Assembly: GCF_003355155.1 (NCBI RefSeq)
Contig: NZ_CP031320.1
Location: 4,021,367 to 4,085,366 of the forward strand
DNA: 64,000 nt
Source: Streptomyces armeniacus
GTDB taxonomy: Bacteria > Actinomycetota > Actinomycetes > Streptomycetales > Streptomycetaceae
Reading direction: 5' to 3'
Shown here: in pieces, positions 19,397 to 28,553 of the stretch
Position numbering within the stretch: the first letter of the stretch is position 1
Layout: the number at the start of each line of letters is the position of its first letter
Notes under the pieces: generated by a model
The model's input: only the letters and a program-made list of their open reading frames with translations
Database searches by the model: none
Told to the model about the DNA's origin: nothing
Program-made: the position numbers and the translations under genes

Positions 19397-20056
19397 CGCG
19401 AACCTCTGTGCCGCCGCCCCGGGCCGGTTGGTACGGGAGTCCGGCAGCGGGCATGTCAGACAGCGCCAGCGGACCAGGCAACGCCAACAGCACAGGCCTG
19501 CACGGCGGTTCCGGGACAGAGCCATGGACGAGTCCCGACCGGAGTGTTCGCCGTACACCTTCGGGACGTGCCACTGCGGAAAGTGCTACCGGTGACGACG
19601 CAGGGGCGGCGCGCGGGCAGAGTTCAGCCAGCCGCCGAGGTAGGGGTCCGGGCCCGGAGCCGGGTCCGGGGCGGGGGAACGGCGGCGCTGGAGCACGAGC
19701 ATGCGGGCCACGACGAGGCCGCCGACGACCAGCACCGCCGCGATGCCGCCGACGCGCCACGGCGTCCAGCGCCCCCCAGTCAACGGCCGCCGCTGTCGAC
19801 GGCAGGCCCTCCGCCTCCGGCACCGTGGCGAGAGCGCGTCCGGTGCGTACTCCATGACCAGGTACAGACTGCCGTCCCCCGCACGCTGCTCAGCCCTCCC
19901 CGTCGCCACGACACCCGGCGCTCGTCGTCAACTCCGGTGTGGGGAACGGGAGTAGAGGTTTGGCATGGCCCCTCCCCGTCGGTGCGCGCGGTTGGGGCTG
20001 TGAGAGGCTTCTCCCCTTGCTTGTATAACGATCCGGTATCGACGGGGAGGCAGAGG
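19397..20056. other. 660-base stretch without a confident gene
   Basis: No convincing complete gene is visible. The kinase frame is open back to 19544 but that part lacks any kinase or signal sequence. The minus strand holds a GC3-rich partial frame (separate entry). A TATAAC at 20024-20029 may be a -10 box for the kinase at 20057, without a recognisable -35. Confidence 0.5.
19586..19909 (-). pseudogene. Possible remnant of a small membrane protein
   Basis: The minus frame from GTG 19909 ends at 19586. Its last 55 codons are strongly G/C in third position and encode a hydrophobic segment (GGIAAVLVVGGLVVA) flanked by Arg and a Pro/Asp tail. The start (SLYLVMEYAPDALS) also looks coded and faintly kinase-like, but the middle reads better in another frame, as if a frameshift broke it. 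It could equally be chance in GC-rich DNA. Confidence 0.22.
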
Positions 20057-22606
20057 GTGGAGGCGTTCAAGCCGTTACGTGCGGGGGACCCCGGACAGGT
20101 CGGGCCGTACCGCATCGTGGCGCGGCTGGGTTCGGGCGGTATGGGGACCGTGTACCTCGGGCGGTCGCGCGGGGGACGCGCCGTGGCCGTCAAGGTCGTA
20201 CGCCCGGAGTTCGGCGAGGACGCGCGGTTCCGGCGGCGCTTCGTACGCGAAGTGGCCGCCGCGCGGCGTGTGAACGGCGCCTTCACCGCGGGCGTCATCG
20301 ACGCCGACCCGGAGGCGCCGGAACCGTGGCTGGCGACGGTCTACGTGCCGGGCCTGTCGCTCGGCTACGCCGTCGCGGAGTACGGGCCGTGGCCCGAGCA
20401 CGCGGTGATGGCGCTCGGGGCGGCCCTGTCCGAGGCGCTGGAGGCGATCCACGCGGTGGACGTGGTGCACCGCGACCTCAAGCCCTCGAACATCCTGCTC
20501 GCGCAGGACGGGCCCCGCGTCATCGACTTCGGCGTCTCGCTCGCCGTCAGCGGGGCCAGCACCCTGACGCAGACGGGCGCGGTGGTCGGCTCGGCGGGCT
20601 TCCTGTCGCCCGAGCAACTGGTGCAGAGCGAGATCGGCCCGGCGAGTGACGTGTTCTGCCTCGGTGCGGTGCTGACGTACGCGGCGACGGGTGTCGGCCC
20701 GTTCGGCGACGTGGCGCTGCACGCGCTGTACTACCGGGCGGTCTACGAGGAGCCCGACCTGGGCGCGCTGCCGCCCGCCCTGCGCGACGTGGTGGCGGCC
20801 TGCCTGGCGAAGGACGCCGAACGGCGGCCGACGGTCGGGGAGTTGACGGACCGCTTCGCGGAGGCGGTGAGCGGCGGCGACGCGAGCGGTGGCGTGGTCG
20901 ACGACCTGGCCGGTGGCGGCTGGCTGCCGGAACGGGTGAAGGAGGCGCTGCGCGGGGGCAACGGCGGGGGCGCGCCTGCGGCGGCGCCTGTGCCTGTTCC
21001 TGGGCCTGACCCTGCGCGCGACCCCGAGCCGGACCCGGCTCCGGAGCCCGTACGGGACCCAGCGCGGGAGCCGGAACCGGAGCCGCAACCGGAAGCCGTA
21101 CGGGCACCCGTACCGGACCCCGTACCGGAGCCCGCGCCGGAGCCGGAGCCTGGGCCTGTGCGCGAGCCGGACCCGGAACCGCAGCCCGGAGCCGTATGGG
21201 TACCCGAGCCCGTACCGGACCCGGGGCTCGCGCCGGAGCCCGCGCCGGGGCCGGACCCCGAGCCGGAAGCCGTACGGGCACCGGCGCCCGGCCCCGTACC
21301 GGAACCCGAGCCCGTAACCCGGGCCCCCTCCCCGGACAGGGCCGGTGACCACCACGACGGCGGCGGGCTCACCCGCCGTCGCCTTCTCTCCGGGGTCCTC
21401 GGGGCCACGGCGACCGCCGGACTCGGCGTCGCCGCGTGGAAGTTGACCGACGGCGGAGACGACGGCACGAACGGGGGCGACGGCACGAACGAGGGCGGCG
21501 GAACGCCGTCCGCCAAGCCCAAGACGTCCGGCGAAGAACTCTGGAGCGTCGACGTCGGCGATTTCAACGGCGGCCCCTACCACTTCGCCCTGGAATCCGC
21601 GGCCCCCGAGGGCATGCTCTCCTTTGCCGACGACGCGTACGTGTACGCCGTAACGGCCGACGGAGGTGCCAGGAAATGGCGCCGGAGTATTACCGGGAAC
21701 AAGACCATCCTGGGAGTGTCAGCGGGTCGCCTCCTTGTGGCCAGCGACCATACCCTGGTCGCGTTTGACGCGAACAGCGGTGCCGAGAAGTGGCGTTACT
21801 CCAGCAAGACCGGTGTCTTCAGATCGGCGCTGCAGGGCGAGCACCTGTGTGTGGGGGACAGCGAAATCCTCACCGCGCTGGATGTCCAGAGTGGTCAGCA
21901 GAGGTGGCAGCAGGACTTCGCCGAGGGCACCATCTCCCCGGTCGTGGCCGGAGACACGGTTTTCATGCGCATAGTCGACAAGCTCCACGCCGTTGACGCG
22001 AAAACATCGGAACGGCTCTGGGAGTACCCGCTGGGAGGCGGGGGCAAGTGGGGCGAGCCGTACGCGGCCGGTGACGTCGTCTACATCCCCGTCGACAACG
22101 TTCTGCACGCCGTCGACGGGAAGTCCGGCGAACGCCGTTGGAATTATGCCGGCAGCAAAGGGTCCTGGGCGGAGGTCTTTTCCGTGACCGACGGGGTGGT
22201 GTACGCCGGCGGCAGCGACAAGGGCACGGTGCAGGCGGTGAACGCGGAGTCCGGTGAGAAGAAGTGGAGCAGGCCTGTGGAGGAGGCCGGCGGCCATGCG
22301 ACGTTTGCGGAGGGCACGGTGTACCTCCACTTCCACGGCGGGCTGAGGGCCTTGGACGCGGGTACGGGTGAAGAGAAATGGGTGCACCCGCTCAATAGCG
22401 GCGAGGGTTTCAGCGTTCGCCGGAGAGTCCTCGTCGTTCGCGGGAGTGTCCTGGTCGCTCACAAAGCAGTTCTCCACGCTCTGGACGCCGAAACCGGCAA
22501 GACGCAATGGGACTTCCCCACGCCCGGCGAGCTCACCGAACCGGTGGTGGCCAATGACACTGCCTACTTCGGCGGCGGCGGCCGCATGTACGCCGTGGCC
22601 GTCTAG
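20057..22606 (+). CDS. Membrane Ser/Thr protein kinase with PQQ-type beta-propeller
   Basis: An 849-residue Hanks-type kinase. Kinase domain 18-270: glycine loop GSGGMGTVYLG, K46, HRDLKPSN (H138, D140), DFG (D157). Then about 115 residues of Pro/Glu/Asp repeats, a hydrophobic segment near 440 (LSGVLGATATAGLGVAAW) preceded by TRRRLL, and from about 490 eight or so Trp-rich repeats of the PQQ/BamB beta-propeller kind (ALDAETGKTQWDF, AVDGKSGERRWNY). The propeller probably senses an extracellular ligand or wall component. GTG 20057 has GGGAGG six bases upstream. Codon 7 is TTA (20075-20077), so translation should depend on the bldA leucyl-tRNA. Confidence 0.9.
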   Translation: MEAFKPLRAGDPGQVGPYRIVARLGSGGMGTVYLGRSRGGRAVAVKVVRPEFGEDARFRRRFVREVAAARRVNGAFTAGVIDADPEAPEPWLATVYVPGLSLGYAVAEYGPWPEHAVMALGAALSEALEAIHAVDVVHRDLKPSNILLAQDGPRVIDFGVSLAVSGASTLTQTGAVVGSAGFLSPEQLVQSEIGPASDVFCLGAVLTYAATGVGPFGDVALHALYYRAVYEEPDLGALPPALRDVVAACLAKDAERRPTVGELTDRFAEAVSGGDASGGVVDDLAGGGWLPERVKEALRGGNGGGAPAAAPVPVPGPDPARDPEPDPAPEPVRDPAREPEPEPQPEAVRAPVPDPVPEPAPEPEPGPVREPDPEPQPGAVWVPEPVPDPGLAPEPAPGPDPEPEAVRAPAPGPVPEPEPVTRAPSPDRAGDHHDGGGLTRRRLLSGVLGATATAGLGVAAWKLTDGGDDGTNGGDGTNEGGGTPSAKPKTSGEELWSVDVGDFNGGPYHFALESAAPEGMLSFADDAYVYAVTADGGARKWRRSITGNKTILGVSAGRLLVASDHTLVAFDANSGAEKWRYSSKTGVFRSALQGEHLCVGDSEILTALDVQSGQQRWQQDFAEGTISPVVAGDTVFMRIVDKLHAVDAKTSERLWEYPLGGGGKWGEPYAAGDVVYIPVDNVLHAVDGKSGERRWNYAGSKGSWAEVFSVTDGVVYAGGSDKGTVQAVNAESGEKKWSRPVEEAGGHATFAEGTVYLHFHGGLRALDAGTGEEKWVHPLNSGEGFSVRRRVLVVRGSVLVAHKAVLHALDAETGKTQWDFPTPGELTEPVVANDTAYFGGGGRMYAVAV

Positions 22607-22613
22607 CCGTCCG

Positions 22614-23543
22614 CTACAGGTGGTCCAGGTAGAAGCTGACGAGCCGGTCGACGGCGGCGTCGACGTACTCGGGCTCGTCGTACATCTCGTAGTGCCCGGC
22701 GCCGTCGATCACCGTGAGGTCGACCGGGTTGGGTGCCAGCTTCCACAACCGCATGCCGGACTCGTAGGAGCCGGTGTTGCCGAGGCGTCCGGCGAGGATG
22801 ACCTGCAGCGGCTGGGTCATGAGCTGGTCGACCAGGTGGTACGCGTCGTAGCCCAGCAGCAGCGAGTCGCCGCGTGAGAGGCGGCGGTTGGTGGAGCGTT
22901 CGTGCCTGCCCCGCTCGGTGCGGTAGTACGTGACGGCCTGGGTCGTGTCGATGTCGGTCAGTCCGGCCGCCGCGGCTTCTTCCAGGGTGTCGGGCAGCCA
23001 GTTGACGCGGGTCAGTTCGCCGGTGCGGGTCTCTTCGGCGCGTGCGTCGGCCATGGTGTCGAGCGCCGCCGCCGCGCCGTCCGGCTGGAAGCTCCGGAAC
23101 GACGTGCCCATGTTGCCCGGAACGACCGTGCCGACCGCCTTGATGCGGTGGTCCGTACGGGCGGTGTGCACCGCGTAGCCGCCGCCGGCGCAGATGCCGA
23201 GGACGCCGATGCGCTCCGGGGCGATGCCGGGGACCGTGCTGAGCGCGTCTATCGCGTACGAGATGTCCTCGCCGCGGCGGTAGGGGTCTTCGAGGTCGCG
23301 GGGCTCGCCGCCGCTCCGGCCTTGGTGGGCGGGGTCGAACACGAGGGCCGCGATGCCGCGTGAGGCGAGGCGGGACGCGTAGGCCGCGCCGATCTGCTCC
23401 TTCACGCTGCTGCCGGGCGTGGAGAGCACCACGGCGCGCAGCGGCGCCGCGTCGCCGGGGCTGTCGAGGTCGGTGTCGTCGGGCAGGTGGAGGTCGGCTG
23501 AGAGGTCGATCGGTCCGCGCGGGATCGTGATGTGCTGAAGCAT
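22614..23543 (-). CDS. Alpha/beta hydrolase with a cysteine nucleophile elbow
   Basis: A 309-residue hydrolase. The nucleophile elbow reads GICAGGGY, with Cys in the usual Ser position as in dienelactone hydrolase and YcjY-like proteins. The acid and base are probably the Asp of TVIDGAGH and its His (HYEMYDEPEYVD). Oxyanion region: VVLSTPGSSVKEQIG. Substrate unknown. It diverges from the MarR gene, with a perfect 32-bp inverted repeat between them, so it is almost certainly the MarR target. Confidence 0.82.
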   Translation of the reverse strand: MLQHITIPRGPIDLSADLHLPDDTDLDSPGDAAPLRAVVLSTPGSSVKEQIGAAYASRLASRGIAALVFDPAHQGRSGGEPRDLEDPYRRGEDISYAIDALSTVPGIAPERIGVLGICAGGGYAVHTARTDHRIKAVGTVVPGNMGTSFRSFQPDGAAAALDTMADARAEETRTGELTRVNWLPDTLEEAAAAGLTDIDTTQAVTYYRTERGRHERSTNRRLSRGDSLLLGYDAYHLVDQLMTQPLQVILAGRLGNTGSYESGMRLWKLAPNPVDLTVIDGAGHYEMYDEPEYVDAAVDRLVSFYLDHL

Positions 23544-23601
23544 CTGATGGCGCCTTCCGCGTAGGTGTCAGTTCCATGGCTGTCCAGTACGAAACTGCGC
23601 T

Positions 23602-23633
23602 GGTACAATTTGGAACTAGTTCAGAACTGTACC
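23602..23633. promoter_or_regulatory. Perfect 32-bp inverted repeat, MarR operator
   Basis: GGTACA (23602-23607) and TGTACC (23628-23633) flank GAACTAGTTC (23613-23622); all pair about one centre at 23617/23618. The element is 24 bases upstream of the MarR start and 59 bases upstream of the divergent hydrolase, and is AT-rich in a GC-rich region. MarR dimers bind such repeats, so it should repress both genes until a ligand is present. Confidence 0.75.
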
Positions 23634-23657
23634 ACCCGTACGGATGGAGGGACTCGC

Positions 23658-24077
23658 GTGGCGGCGGTCGACGGGGCGCAGCTGTGGACGCTGAACCAGC
23701 GTCTGCTGAGTGCTGTGATGGACGCGTGCAGCGGCGAACTGGCCGAACTCGGGCTGGAGACGAAGGAGTTCTTCGTGCTCGCCGAGGTGGCCGCCTCGCC
23801 GTTTCCCGCCGAACTCGCGGCGGCGCTGATGATCCCCAAGGCGAGCGTGACGGTCTACGTCCGCAACCTCGTCGCAAAGGGCTTCATGCGGCGCGAGATC
23901 GACGACGAGGACCTGCGGCGGCATCGGCTCATCCTGACCTCCGAGGGCGAGGCGGCGCGGGACCGCGCGCTCTCGGCGCTCGCGGCGGAGTACGACCGCA
24001 GGCTGGCGAGGATCACCCCGCAGGACCGCGCCGATCTGCGGCGCATCCTGCTGGAGATGCTCAAGTCGCCGGAATGA
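23658..24077 (+). CDS. MarR-family transcriptional regulator
   Basis: A 139-residue winged-helix regulator: AELGLETKEFFVLAEVAA, recognition region ELAAALMIPKASVTVYVRNLVAKGFMRRE, wing DDEDLRRHRLILTSEGEAA, and C-terminal dimer helix. GTG 23658 is chosen because GGAGG (23646-23650) lies seven bases upstream and homology begins there; an in-frame start at 23565 lies upstream of the operator. It probably represses itself and the divergent hydrolase. Confidence 0.88.
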   Translation: MAAVDGAQLWTLNQRLLSAVMDACSGELAELGLETKEFFVLAEVAASPFPAELAAALMIPKASVTVYVRNLVAKGFMRREIDDEDLRRHRLILTSEGEAARDRALSALAAEYDRRLARITPQDRADLRRILLEMLKSPE

Positions 24078-24106
24078 GAGCGCATTCGTCGGAGTAATCT
24101 TCCGCC

Positions 24107-26005
24107 ATGACTGGGAGATCCGACGGACGGGTGGTCGACGAGCGCTTCGAACTGCTGGAGCGGCTCGGCGGCGGGGGAATGGGGCTGGTGTGGCGGGCGC
24201 GCGACCTCGCGCTGCACCGTGAGGTCGCGCTGAAGGAAGTGCGGCCGCCCGACCCGGAGTTGCTGCGGCTGCGTCCCGACGCGGCGGAGATGCTGCGCAA
24301 GCGCGTCATGCGCGAAGCCGTCTCGCTGGCCCGGATCAGCCACCCCAACGTCGTGACGATCTACCACATCGTGGACTCGGCGGCGATGGAACACCCGTGG
24401 CTGGTCATGGAGTTGGTGCCGGGAGGGTCGTTCGCGGACCGGCTGGACCGGTCACCGTGCACCCCGACGGAGGCGGCACAGCTGGGCCGGGGCGTGCTCG
24501 CCGCGCTCCGTGCCGCGCACGCGGAGGGCATCCTGCACCGCGACGTGAAGCCCGGGAACGTACTGCTGCGCGCGGACGGGACCGCCGTACTGACGGACTT
24601 CGGCATCGCCGCCGTACGGGAGTCCACGAACCTGACCAACACCGGCGAACTCATCGGCTCCCCCGACTACATGGCGCCCGAACGGCTCCGCGGGCGCGAC
24701 GACGACCCGTCGTCCGACCTGTGGTCACTGGCGATGATGCTGTACGTCGCCGTCGAGGGCTACCACCCGATGCAGCGCGCCTCCACGCTGGCCACCCTGG
24801 CGGCGATCCTGGAGGAGGAGGTGCCGGACCCGCGGCAGGCCGGACGGCTCGGGCCGGTGCTCAGGGCCGTACTGACCAAGGACATCGCGGCGCGGCCCGA
24901 AGCGGAGGAACTGGACCGGCTGTTGGCGGAGGCCGCGGGGGAACGTGCCGTGACGGTGCTCTCCGCGGGCGCGGCTCCGGCGGCTCAGGCTCCGCCCGTT
25001 ACGGCCTCTCCGCCCGTTACGGAGACGGCGCCGCCGGACCCGCGCAGCGCGCTCACCGCGGGCCCGGCGGAGGCACCCGCGGAGGCAGCCTCCGAGGGCC
25101 CGCCTGCCGCTGAGCCCGAACCGGCGGAAGCGGAAGCGGGAACGGAAGCGGGCGCGGAGGTGGGCGCGGACGCAGAGGCGGGCGCGGACGCACCGGAGAC
25201 AAGTGCTGCGAAACCCGCCCCCGTAGCACCGGAGCCCGCGAAACCGGACGACGCGGAGCCCGCCGTACCGGAGCCCGACACCCGGCCCCCGGGCGGCGGC
25301 CCGCCGCAGCCCGGCGACGCCGAGACCGGCCGTACGCCCGCGCCCCGGCGGCCCCTGAGCGGCCGAATGCGCCGCTGGCGCGTGCTCCCGGCGCTGCTGG
25401 CCGTCGCCGTAGGGGCGCTGGCCTGGCAGTTCAAGCCGTCGTTGGGCATCGGCGACGGTGAAGGAGACAGGCCGTCCGCGAATCCGTCCGCCACCGGTCC
25501 GTCGCCGGACGCCTCGGAAGAACCCTCGGCGGAACCCTCCGCAGACGAGAAGGGCGTCGAGGACGGCAACCTCCTGACGCCGTCCGGCATCCGCAAGGTC
25601 ATCGACGAGATGGAGCCGGTCATGGGCGGCACGGAGGTCATCAACTTCGACGTGTACCCGGAACATGCGAGCGCCGCCGCCCCGGTCAAGGGGAAAGACG
25701 TGTACGACAACTACGGGTACCGGGACGGCAAGGCGGAACACGAGGGGGCGGGCGCGCTGATGGAAGGCCGCCCGACCATGGACCTGGACGACTTCAACTG
25801 GGACGCCGTGCCCCGGCTGATCCGTGTCGCGGAGACCGAACTGGGGGTGCGGAACCCGAAACGGGACAGCATGTACCTCCTCCTGTCGCACGACTCGACC
25901 GACGGGCCGCAGATGCGCCTCTACGTCTCGGGCGACTACAGCACCAGCGGGAGCGTGTCCGCCAACCCGAAGGGCAAGATCACCGACCGCTACGAGGCGA
26001 CCTGA
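24107..26005 (+). CDS. Membrane Ser/Thr protein kinase with short extracytoplasmic domain
   Basis: A 632-residue kinase: GGGGMGLVW loop, K43, HRDVKPGN (H144), DFG (TDFGIAAV) and APE (MAPERLRG). A long Ala/Pro/Glu linker (about 285-420) leads to one membrane segment near 427-443 (LPALLAVAVGALAWQF) and an outer domain of about 190 residues ending ITDRYEAT. The outer domain has no PASTA or PQQ repeats and is not one I recognise. It starts 29 bases after the MarR gene and differs clearly from the two flanking kinases, so it is not a recent duplicate. Confidence 0.88.
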   Translation: MTGRSDGRVVDERFELLERLGGGGMGLVWRARDLALHREVALKEVRPPDPELLRLRPDAAEMLRKRVMREAVSLARISHPNVVTIYHIVDSAAMEHPWLVMELVPGGSFADRLDRSPCTPTEAAQLGRGVLAALRAAHAEGILHRDVKPGNVLLRADGTAVLTDFGIAAVRESTNLTNTGELIGSPDYMAPERLRGRDDDPSSDLWSLAMMLYVAVEGYHPMQRASTLATLAAILEEEVPDPRQAGRLGPVLRAVLTKDIAARPEAEELDRLLAEAAGERAVTVLSAGAAPAAQAPPVTASPPVTETAPPDPRSALTAGPAEAPAEAASEGPPAAEPEPAEAEAGTEAGAEVGADAEAGADAPETSAAKPAPVAPEPAKPDDAEPAVPEPDTRPPGGGPPQPGDAETGRTPAPRRPLSGRMRRWRVLPALLAVAVGALAWQFKPSLGIGDGEGDRPSANPSATGPSPDASEEPSAEPSADEKGVEDGNLLTPSGIRKVIDEMEPVMGGTEVINFDVYPEHASAAAPVKGKDVYDNYGYRDGKAEHEGAGALMEGRPTMDLDDFNWDAVPRLIRVAETELGVRNPKRDSMYLLLSHDSTDGPQMRLYVSGDYSTSGSVSANPKGKITDRYEAT

Positions 26006-26114
26006 TGGCGCGCGCGGGCATCGCGTGAGCAGATACCGATGCGGATGCGCCGCGCGGTCGCGGCGGTGTGTAATTGCGCTGGACATGACCGCATCGTGAA
26101 CGGGGGAGTGCCGG

Positions 26115-27671
26115 GTGGAGGCGCTGGAGCCGGGTGATCCGCGGCGGGTGGGGCGGTACCGGATCACGGGCCGGCTGGGGGCCGGCGGGATGGGCCGGGT
26201 GTTCCTGGGGCGTTCGCCCAGCGGGCGGCTCGTGGCGGTGAAGGTCGTACGGCCGGAGCTGGCCGAGGACCCCGGTTTCCGCCGCAGGTTCGCCCGGGAG
26301 GTGGCGGCGGCCCGTAAGGTCACCGGCTTCTTCACGGCCGCCGTGGTCGACGCCGACCCCGACGGTTCACCGCCGTGGCTGGCCACCGCGTACGTGCCGG
26401 GCATGCCGCTGGACGAGGCCGTCGCGGCGTACGGGCACTGGCCCGCGGATTCCGTACGGGTGCTGGGCGCGGGCCTGGCCGAGGCGCTGGAGGCCGTCCA
26501 CGAAGCCGGGCTGGTGCACCGGGACTTGAAGCCCTCCAATGTGCTGATCGCCCCCGACGGCCCGCGCGTCGTCGACTTCGGGATCTCCGTGGCGATCGAG
26601 GCCACCGCCCTCACCCGTACCGGGGTGATCGTGGGCACGCCCGGCTTCATGGCGCCCGAACAGCTCACCGGCAAGTCCGTCACACCGGCCTGCGACGTGT
26701 TCGCGCTCGGCGCGGTGCTGACGTACGCGGCCACGGGCACCGGGCCCTTCGGGACCGGTTCCGCGCAGTCACTCAACTTCCGTATCGCGTACGAGGAACC
26801 GGACCTGTCCGGGCTGCCGCCCGGCCTGGAGATCATCGCCGACTGCCTGGCCAAGGAGCCCGCCGAGCGCCCCGCCGTCAGCGCACTCGTCGAGGAACTC
26901 GCCCCGGCGGCCGCCGCCGACGACTACGCACCCGCCGCGACCGCCCCGGAGACCGCGGGCTGGATCCCGGGCCCGGTCGCCCGCGCCCTGCCCGTGAACG
27001 CCGAACCCACCGTCACCGCCGCCGCGCAGCGGCCACCCGTACGGGCCGCCCGGCCCGCACCGCCTGAACCTCCGCCGCCCGCGCCCCGTTCGGCAGCGCG
27101 GCGCGAGCCGCGGCCGTCGTCCCCTGTCGGCCCGCCCGCCTCCGTACCGGACCAGCGGGAGGCCACCGGCGGCCCTGAACGGTCCGGCCGCACAGGCCCC
27201 GCCGATCGTACGGACAGTCGTGACCGTACGGACCGCACCGACGGTCCCGTACGGTCCTCCGCACGGCACCGTGGCGGCGTTTCGCTCCTGGTCGCCTTGG
27301 GGACGATGGCGCTCGCGATGTTCCTGCCCGCCGTCGACGGGGAGAGCGTCAACGAAGGGCTGGCGGACGGCAGTTGGCCGTTCCTCGTCGCCGCCCTGCT
27401 CAGCGCGGCGACCAGCGCCGGAGCGTGGTCCGGGCGCCGCCGCGACCCCGACTCCACCGCCCGGCTCTGGGCCCGGGGCCTCCACGGGCTCATTGCCGCG
27501 CTCAGTACCGCCGTGTTCGTGGCGCTCGCCTTCGTGAACTACTCCGAGGAAGGCGACTTCAGCTCCTTCGGCCCGGGGGCGCTGCTCTACGCGGTCGGCT
27601 GCGCGGCGCTGATCCTCAGCACGGTCCGGTTCCCGGCCCCGAGCACGCCGGAGCATCCGCCGACGTCGTAA
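26115..27671 (+). CDS. Ser/Thr protein kinase with C-terminal membrane segments
   Basis: A 518-residue kinase whose catalytic half (14-265: GAGGMGRVFLG, K43, HRDLKPSN with H135, VVDFGISV) is closely similar to the kinase at 20057, including the opening EALEPGDPRRVGRYRI. After a Pro/Arg linker come three or four hydrophobic segments (LLVALGTMALAMFLPAV, WPFLVAALLSAAT, AALSTAVFVALAFV, LLYAVGCAALILS), so the end is a multi-pass anchor rather than a sensor. GTG 26115 is the start. It is on the same strand as the other two kinases, 109 bases after the second. Confidence 0.87.
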   Translation: MEALEPGDPRRVGRYRITGRLGAGGMGRVFLGRSPSGRLVAVKVVRPELAEDPGFRRRFAREVAAARKVTGFFTAAVVDADPDGSPPWLATAYVPGMPLDEAVAAYGHWPADSVRVLGAGLAEALEAVHEAGLVHRDLKPSNVLIAPDGPRVVDFGISVAIEATALTRTGVIVGTPGFMAPEQLTGKSVTPACDVFALGAVLTYAATGTGPFGTGSAQSLNFRIAYEEPDLSGLPPGLEIIADCLAKEPAERPAVSALVEELAPAAAADDYAPAATAPETAGWIPGPVARALPVNAEPTVTAAAQRPPVRAARPAPPEPPPPAPRSAARREPRPSSPVGPPASVPDQREATGGPERSGRTGPADRTDSRDRTDRTDGPVRSSARHRGGVSLLVALGTMALAMFLPAVDGESVNEGLADGSWPFLVAALLSAATSAGAWSGRRRDPDSTARLWARGLHGLIAALSTAVFVALAFVNYSEEGDFSSFGPGALLYAVGCAALILSTVRFPAPSTPEHPPTS

Positions 27672-27693
27672 CAGCCTCCCGCGAGACGCCGGA

Positions 27694-28506
27694 CTACCTC
27701 CGCAGCCAGTCGCTGCAACGCTCCCGCCAGGTCTCGAACAGGGCCGCGTCGCCCAGGACTTCGATGTCCGCGCCGCGCGGCGACGGGCGGTCGTACATCA
27801 GCAGGAGCAGGCTCGTCAGCGGACCGCGTACGGTCGCCGCCGCCTCCTCGTGCGCGTGGCGCCAGACGAACGTGTCGCCGGTGAGGTCGACCAGCCACTC
27901 CGCGCCCTCCAGCGGCGCGGCGCCGGTGTCGGTCGGGTGGAAGTGCAGGGTGCGGCCGGGGCCGGCGAGTTCGCGGCGGAGGGGCTCGGACGCGTACGCC
28001 TGCGGGAGCGCGCTCATCTCCATCCACTCGTCGAGACCCTCGACCGCGACCTCCGGCGCGAGGACGTACTCCGCGCCCAGCGCCGCCGTGGCGTCCCACC
28101 GGTGGACGACGGCCTCGTACGTCATACGGCGGGCCCAGAACGCCGGTGTCCCGCCCGGCGCCACCGTCCACACCGGCGCGTCCGGTCCGGCCTCGCGCAG
28201 CACGGCCGCCAGCCGCGCCGCGCCGTCCGCGAGCCAGGCGTCGACCGCGGCGGGGTCGGTGTCGGCGCCGGACACGTCGTTGACCTGGTCGTCGGAGACG
28301 GGACCGGTGGCCCGCGTCCGTACGACCGTCTCGGTCCAGCGCTGGGCCCCGCCGAGGTGGCGGAGCAGCTCGCCGAGGTGCCAGCCGGGGCAGGAGGGTA
28401 CGGGGGTGGTCAGGTCGGCGTCTCTGACGGCCGCCCTCAACTGGTCGGTCTGGGCGACGATCTCGGTGCAGAGGCGGTCGTACGGCAGGCTGGTCAGGCT
28501 GGTCAT
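27694..28506 (-). CDS. Maleylpyruvate-isomerase-type mycothiol-dependent enzyme
   Basis: A 270-residue protein. The N-terminal DinB-like metal-binding fold is marked by CPGWHLGELLRHLGGAQRW and WARRMTYEAVVHRWDA, which carry the metal His residues; the C-terminal part (LHFHPTD, LTGDTFVWR) fits the MDMPI C-domain. Family members use mycothiol as cofactor in isomerase or transferase reactions; the substrate is unknown. ATG 28506 is used; the frame runs open to 28821 through the 11-bp tandem repeat, which I take as non-coding. It converges on the kinase with 22 bases between them. Confidence 0.83.
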   Translation of the reverse strand: MTSLTSLPYDRLCTEIVAQTDQLRAAVRDADLTTPVPSCPGWHLGELLRHLGGAQRWTETVVRTRATGPVSDDQVNDVSGADTDPAAVDAWLADGAARLAAVLREAGPDAPVWTVAPGGTPAFWARRMTYEAVVHRWDATAALGAEYVLAPEVAVEGLDEWMEMSALPQAYASEPLRRELAGPGRTLHFHPTDTGAAPLEGAEWLVDLTGDTFVWRHAHEEAAATVRGPLTSLLLLMYDRPSPRGADIEVLGDAALFETWRERCSDWLRR

Positions 28507-28553
28507 GACGGCACGGTAGGCGACCGGCACGGCGCGGTTCAGCCGGTTTTGCC

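Noticed and set aside
19544..20056. A longer N-terminus for the PQQ kinase
   Set aside because: The extra residues have no kinase or signal features, and GTG 20057 has a good ribosome site directly before the conserved start.
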